From Pseudomonadota bacterium (GTDB taxonomy: Bacteria > Pseudomonadota > Gammaproteobacteria > Xanthomonadales > Xanthomonadaceae), in NCBI GenBank assembly GCA_023393895.1, contig JAEXBT010000176.1, positions 1 through 26,704 on the forward strand: 26,704 nt of DNA, written 5' to 3'. The notes under the pieces were generated by a model. That model was not told the DNA's origin and searched no databases. It worked only from the letters and a program-made list of their open reading frames with translations. How positions within the stretch are numbered: the first letter of the stretch is position 1; each line of letters opens with the position of its first letter. Both the position numbers and the translations under genes were made by a program. This document shows positions 23,308-26,704 of the stretch, in pieces.

Positions 23308-24651
23308 ATGTTCGAGTGGTGGTTCCGCATCAAGTTCTGGAAGCGCGTGCTGATCGGCTTCGCGCTGGGCGTGCTGGCCGGCTGGCTGGCCGGGGCCAAC
23401 GCGCAGGCGTGGTTCGGCTGGCTGGGCGACATCTACGTCAGCCTGATCAAGATGATCGCGATCCCGCTGGTGTTCTTCGCGGTGGTGAGCGCGGTCGGCT
23501 CGCTGGCGGGGCAGCGCTCGATTGCCGGGCTGGCGGCCCGCACCTTCGTCTGGTTCGCGGTCACCGCGGTGCTGGCGGTGATCGTCGGACTCGCCTTCGG
23601 CTGGGTCATGCAACCCGGAGCGGGCGTGGACGTCGCCAGCATGAAGGTGGCGGAGAACTACACGCCCAAGGAGAACCTGAGCCCGTTCGCGGTGCTGATG
23701 AACATCGTGCCGGAGAACCCGTTCCGGGCGCTGGCCGCGCTCGGCGCGGGCAAGAGTGCCGACGGCCAGAACATCATCGTGCCGAGCAACTTCACCATCC
23801 TGCAGGTGATCTTCTTCGCCGGGCTGCTCGGTTTCGCGCTGGTGAAGCTGGGCGAGAAGACCGCCGCCGTGCGCGAGCTGATGCGCCAGTCCAGCGACGT
23901 GATGATCCAGGTCACCCGCTACGTGCTGGAGTTCACCCCGTTCGGCACCTTCGGGCTGATCGCCGCGCTGGTGGGCAGCTACGGCTTCGAGCAGCTGCTG
24001 CCGCTCGGCAAGTTCGTCATCGCCCTGTACGTGGCCTGCGCCTTCCACATCGTGGTGGTCTATTCGGGCCTGCTGCTGGCGCACGGGCTCAACCCGCTGA
24101 AGTTCTTCCGCGGCGCGGCGCCGGCGATGCAGGTGGCCTTCGTCGCGTCTTCGAGCTTTGCCGCGCTGCCGCTGTCGCTGCGCGCCGCCCAGCACAACCT
24201 CGGCGTCAACAAGGATTACGCGAGCTTCGCGGTGCCGCTGGGCGCCAGCATCAAGATGGATGGCTGTGGCGCGATCTACCCGGCGCTGTCGGCGATGTTC
24301 ATCGCCCAGTACATGGGCCTGGACCTCACCGTCTCGCAGTACCTGATCATCGCCATCGCCTCGGTGCTCGGCAGCTTCGGCACCGCCGGCGTGCCGGGCA
24401 CGGCGGTGGTGATGGTGACGGTAGTGCTTTCGGCGGCGGGCCTGCCGCTGGAGGCGATCGGCATCCTCTACGCCATCGACCGCATCCTCGACATGATGCG
24501 GACGATGACCAACGTCACCGGCCAGGTGCTGGTTCCGGTGCTGGTCGCGCGGCAGACCGGGCTGCTCGACCGCGTGGCCTACGAGCGCGCGTCCAGCAAT
24601 GTCGGGCTGGACGAGGACGAGGCCCTGCCTGCATCCCGCCTCGACGGCTGA
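23308..24651 (+). CDS. DAACS-family dicarboxylate/amino acid:cation symporter with altered cation site
   Basis: Inner-membrane transporter of 447 residues with eight helices and two re-entrant loops. The HP1 serine motif is SSSFAALPL (281-289). TM7 reads KMDGC (316-320) where the family has NMDGT. TM8 has D391, D395, R398 and N402 (DRILDMMRTMTNVTGQV). R398 matches the residue that binds the side-chain carboxylate of aspartate, so an acidic amino acid or dicarboxylate is likely. K316 and Q406 replace Asn and Asp sodium ligands of GltPh, so coupling ion may differ. Start ATG 23308 has GGTG upstream; GTG at 23299 is possible. Divergent from the phosphatase gene. Confidence 0.9.
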   Translation: MFEWWFRIKFWKRVLIGFALGVLAGWLAGANAQAWFGWLGDIYVSLIKMIAIPLVFFAVVSAVGSLAGQRSIAGLAARTFVWFAVTAVLAVIVGLAFGWVMQPGAGVDVASMKVAENYTPKENLSPFAVLMNIVPENPFRALAALGAGKSADGQNIIVPSNFTILQVIFFAGLLGFALVKLGEKTAAVRELMRQSSDVMIQVTRYVLEFTPFGTFGLIAALVGSYGFEQLLPLGKFVIALYVACAFHIVVVYSGLLLAHGLNPLKFFRGAAPAMQVAFVASSSFAALPLSLRAAQHNLGVNKDYASFAVPLGASIKMDGCGAIYPALSAMFIAQYMGLDLTVSQYLIIAIASVLGSFGTAGVPGTAVVMVTVVLSAAGLPLEAIGILYAIDRILDMMRTMTNVTGQVLVPVLVARQTGLLDRVAYERASSNVGLDEDEALPASRLDG

Positions 24652-24694
24652 TCGGCGACAATCCCGGCAGTCACGCAGAGATCAGGAGAGGCGC

Positions 24695-25162
24695 ATGAGC
24701 CGCACCATCGACCCCGCCATCAAGCAGCAGGCCATCGACACGCTCAACACCATCATGGAGCTGGAGCTGGCCGGCGTCGTGCGCTACACCCACTATTCGC
24801 TCATGGTCTACGGCTACGGGCGCATCCCGATCGTGTCGTGGATGAAGTCGAATGCCGACGAATCGCTTGCCCACGCGCACAAGGCCGGCGAGCTGGTGAC
24901 GTTGCTTGGCGGCCATCCGTCGCTGAAGATCGGGCCGCTGCTGGAAACCGAGCAGCACGACATCGGCGACATGCTGCGCGAGAGCCTCGCTCACGAGGAA
25001 AAGGCGCTGAACGCCTACTACGCGCTCCTGGCGCTGGTGGAGGGCAAGTCGGTGCTGCTGGAGGAATACGCCCGGCAGATGATCGAGAGCGAAGAGCTGC
25101 ACGCCGACGAGGTCAACAAGATGCTGCGCCGCCCCGGCGACATCCAGGCGTTCCGGGAGTAG
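24695..25162 (+). CDS. Bacterioferritin-like di-iron protein
   Basis: A 155-residue four-helix ferritin-like protein that should store or detoxify iron. AGGAG precedes ATG 24695. Di-iron candidates are E in MELELAGVVRYTHYS, E and H in ADESLAHAH, E in AHEEKALNAY, and the E-x2-H of ESEELHADE. The Met that binds heme in classical Bfr (directly after the second Glu) is Ser here, and the first E-to-H spacing is one longer (E-x3-H), so it may not bind heme. Neighbouring gene starts just 4 bases after its stop, suggesting an operon. Confidence 0.85.
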   Translation: MSRTIDPAIKQQAIDTLNTIMELELAGVVRYTHYSLMVYGYGRIPIVSWMKSNADESLAHAHKAGELVTLLGGHPSLKIGPLLETEQHDIGDMLRESLAHEEKALNAYYALLALVEGKSVLLEEYARQMIESEELHADEVNKMLRRPGDIQAFRE

Positions 25163-25166
25163 GGTG

Positions 25167-25433
25167 ATGGCCACCGGTTGGGCCGGCGATGGCGCGGTGC
25201 AGGAGCAGATCGACGCGACCATCAAGGATGCGATCCAGCGCGTGCGCGGGCAGCTGCCGCAGGGCGAGAGCCTGACGCATTGCGAGGAATGCGACGCGGA
25301 CATCCCCGAGGGCCGCCGCAAGGCCTTGCCCGGCGTGCGCCTGTGCGTGGCCTGCCAGCAGGCACAGGACGCCGCCGCCGCCGGGTTCTCCGGCTACAAC
25401 CGCCGCGGCAGCAAGGACTCGCAGTTGCGTTGA
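25167..25433 (+). CDS. DksA/TraR-family zinc-finger protein
   Basis: An 88-residue protein with the four-cysteine zinc finger of the family: C39, C42, C60 and C63 (HCEECDADIPEGRR, then LCVACQ). The N terminus is a short helix (DGAVQEQIDATIKDAIQRVR), shorter than the coiled coil of DksA, so it resembles YbiI/TraR types that may bind RNA polymerase weakly or not at all. GGGAG lies eight to twelve bases before ATG 25167; a GTG directly before it is an alternative start. It follows the ferritin-like gene by 4 bases. Confidence 0.88.
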   Translation: MATGWAGDGAVQEQIDATIKDAIQRVRGQLPQGESLTHCEECDADIPEGRRKALPGVRLCVACQQAQDAAAAGFSGYNRRGSKDSQLR

Positions 25434-25509
25434 AGCCGCCCCGCCCCCATCCTGCCTGATTCAATCCAAATCACGTTCCACGCTTCCACGGACCAGGAGT
25501 TCCACCGCA

Positions 25510-25911
25510 ATGACCGCCGTCCCGCCGCTGATCATGTCCCGCCCCGACTGGAACAGGCTCGATGCCCTGCTGGAGTCGGCCGCGGCGCGCAACCTGCCGG
25601 GTGCCGACGCGCTGCGGACCGAGCTGGACCGCGCCGAGGTGGTGGAACCGGGCGACATGCCGGGCGACATCGTCACCATGAACACCACCGCGCGTTTCGC
25701 CGACGATGACGGCACCGATTACACCCTGACCCTGGTCTATCCCGATGCCGCGGGCAAGCCCGGCACGGTGTCGATCATGGCGCCAGTGGGCAGCGCACTG
25801 CTCGGGCTCAAGGTCGGGCAGTCGATCGAATGGCGGTTGCCGGGCGGCAAGCAGACCCGACTGCGTGTGCTGGAAGTGCTGGACCAGCCCGAGGCCCGCG
25901 GCGCGATCTGA
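25510..25911 (+). CDS. rnk: Nucleoside diphosphate kinase regulator (Rnk)
   Basis: A 133-residue protein of the Rnk/GreA-B C-terminal family, which binds RNA polymerase and influences NDP kinase levels. The N-terminal part (LIMSRPDWNRLDALLESA) is the short helical hairpin; residues about 50-130 form the FKBP-like C-terminal domain (VTMNTTARFADDD, TVSIMAPVGSALLGLKVGQSIEW, LRVLEVLDQPE). The start has AGGAG ten bases upstream. It is followed by a convergent Nudix gene, 10 bases apart. Sensible alternative reading: a GreB-like cleavage factor without the coiled-coil arm. Confidence 0.88.
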   Translation: MTAVPPLIMSRPDWNRLDALLESAAARNLPGADALRTELDRAEVVEPGDMPGDIVTMNTTARFADDDGTDYTLTLVYPDAAGKPGTVSIMAPVGSALLGLKVGQSIEWRLPGGKQTRLRVLEVLDQPEARGAI

Positions 25912-25921
25912 GGGGCCCGCC

Positions 25922-26410
25922 TCAGGCGCGGGAGAACTTCCAGCTGACCGGGCGCCCGTCGCGATACGGCATCACGCCGTGGAAGGGGCGCGGGTCGCCA
26001 TCGAACACCAGCGGCAGGAAATGGCGGTCGCCCTCCCACATCGGCAGGGCGTCGAGCCGCTCCAGCGCGATCCATTCCAGCGGGCCTTCCGGATTCTCCG
26101 CGTAGGGCTTCCCCTCGAACGCGGTGATCAGGAAGACGAAGCCGAGCCAGTCCTCGCCGTTCTTGCCGAAGCCCGGCCAGCTGATCGTGCCGCGCAGCGC
26201 CAGCGCGGTGCATTCGATGCCCGCCTCCTCGCGGATCTCGCGGACCATGCCGTCCAGCACGTCCTCGTCGGCTTCCAGCTTGCCGCCGAGCCCGTTGTAC
26301 TTGCCGAGGTGCTCGTCGTCCGCGCGGGCATTGCGATGGACCATCAGCACGTGCTGGCGGTCGGGCGAAAGGATGTAGCCAAGGGTGCCGATGATCGGGG
26401 TATAGGGCAT
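25922..26410 (-). CDS. MutT-type Nudix hydrolase
   Basis: A 162-residue Nudix protein, probably sanitising oxidised nucleotides such as 8-oxo-dGTP. The Nudix box is complete at 42-64 (GGKLEADEDV...REIREEAGI). The flanking sequence (YNGLGGKLE, DWLGFVFLITAFEGKPY, EGPLEWIALERLDALPMWEGD) resembles MTH1-like NUDT1 proteins. Start MPYTPIIGTLGY at 26410; an upstream in-frame ATG at 26500 would run over the next gene's promoter region. Substrate is inferred from family. Confidence 0.88.
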   Translation of the reverse strand: MPYTPIIGTLGYILSPDRQHVLMVHRNARADDEHLGKYNGLGGKLEADEDVLDGMVREIREEAGIECTALALRGTISWPGFGKNGEDWLGFVFLITAFEGKPYAENPEGPLEWIALERLDALPMWEGDRHFLPLVFDGDPRPFHGVMPYRDGRPVSWKFSRA

Positions 26411-26492
26411 CGGCGCAGTGTATGCGACGGTGCATGACAGCGGCGGGCTGGCGGCGGCATGATGGGGCGCATCCCAACCACGGAGAGCCACC

Positions 26493-26704
26493 ATGCACAC
26501 CGGCAGCTGCCACTGCGGACAGGTCCGCTACACGGTCGAGGGCGACGACATCCCCGCGATGATCGAATGCAACTGCTCGCACTGCCAGCGCAAGGGCTAC
26601 CTGCTGTGGTTCGTGCCGCGCGCGGCGTTGCGGTTCAGCGCGGGCGAGGATGCGCTGTCCACCTACACCTTCAACAGGCACGAGATCGAGCACAAGTTCT
26701 GCCC
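26493..26704 (+). CDS. GFA-family (CENP-V/GFA domain) zinc protein, truncated at right edge
   Basis: The first 70 residues show the GFA-domain zinc pattern: C6 and C8 (GSCHCGQVRY), then C26, C28 and C31 (IECNCSHCQRKG). Named after a glutathione-dependent formaldehyde-activating enzyme, but most members, including this, have no proven reaction. GGAGAG lies before ATG 26493. The gene is divergent from the Nudix gene, with an 82-base gap. The C-terminal half is outside the window. Confidence 0.88.
   Translation, partial: MHTGSCHCGQVRYTVEGDDIPAMIECNCSHCQRKGYLLWFVPRAALRFSAGEDALSTYTFNRHEIEHKFC

Noticed and set aside
21423..24698. 1091-codon plus-strand frame
   Set aside because: It is antisense to the phosphatase gene in its first half and frame-shifted relative to the symporter in its second half, giving Gly/Arg/Ala-rich text without domains.

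Overview
The window is high-GC, densely coded bacterial chromosome. Several things point to the Lysobacteraceae (Xanthomonadaceae; Lysobacter/Luteimonas-like) within the Gammaproteobacteria: a large TonB-dependent receptor, a type II secretion locus, short intergenic gaps, many ATGA-type gene overlaps and the mix of families. This placement is inferred from gene content only. I see no tRNA, rRNA, CRISPR array, insertion sequence or phage gene, and no gene-free stretch longer than about 215 bases.

Region 1 (1-9109) is the most unusual part. On the minus strand, in transcription order, lie a surface-type lipoprotein with a proline-rich linker and a beta-helix-like body, a large TonB-dependent receptor, and then the type II secretion genes gspC and gspD (gspD runs off the left edge). 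Divergent on the plus strand are a prolyl-4-hydroxylase-like 2-oxoglutarate/Fe(II) dioxygenase and a secreted protein with a TonB C-terminal domain. My reading is a possible uptake module: the lipoprotein captures a ligand, type II secretion may export the lipoprotein to the cell surface, the receptor imports the ligand, and the dioxygenase might hydroxylate the proline-rich linker. This is a hypothesis built from gene order and protein features.

Region 2 (9072-14463) is mostly housekeeping. A minus-strand operon carries enoyl-CoA hydratase, a 119-residue unknown protein and endonuclease III. A plus-strand run carries a divergent FKBP-family protein, a DUF1289 protein, a CoA-type Nudix hydrolase, a mercaptopyruvate-type sulfurtransferase and a PCu(A)C copper chaperone. 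A small acidic protein with an ACT-like fold pattern is convergent with the last of these.

Region 3 (14541-21364) holds a periplasmic cyclophilin, a tiny beta-sandwich protein, an intracellular PHB depolymerase (phaZ), a methyltransferase, a LigB/YgiD dioxygenase, hemJ, and the pair 3-hydroxybutyrate dehydrogenase plus patatin-like hydrolase. phaZ and the dehydrogenase together degrade storage polyester, and the patatin may take part.

Region 4 (21483-26704) has a lipoprotein alkaline phosphatase divergent from a DAACS-family symporter with altered cation-site residues. It continues with a ferritin-like protein, a DksA/TraR-type zinc-finger protein, Rnk, a MutT-type Nudix hydrolase and the start of a GFA-family protein cut by the right edge.
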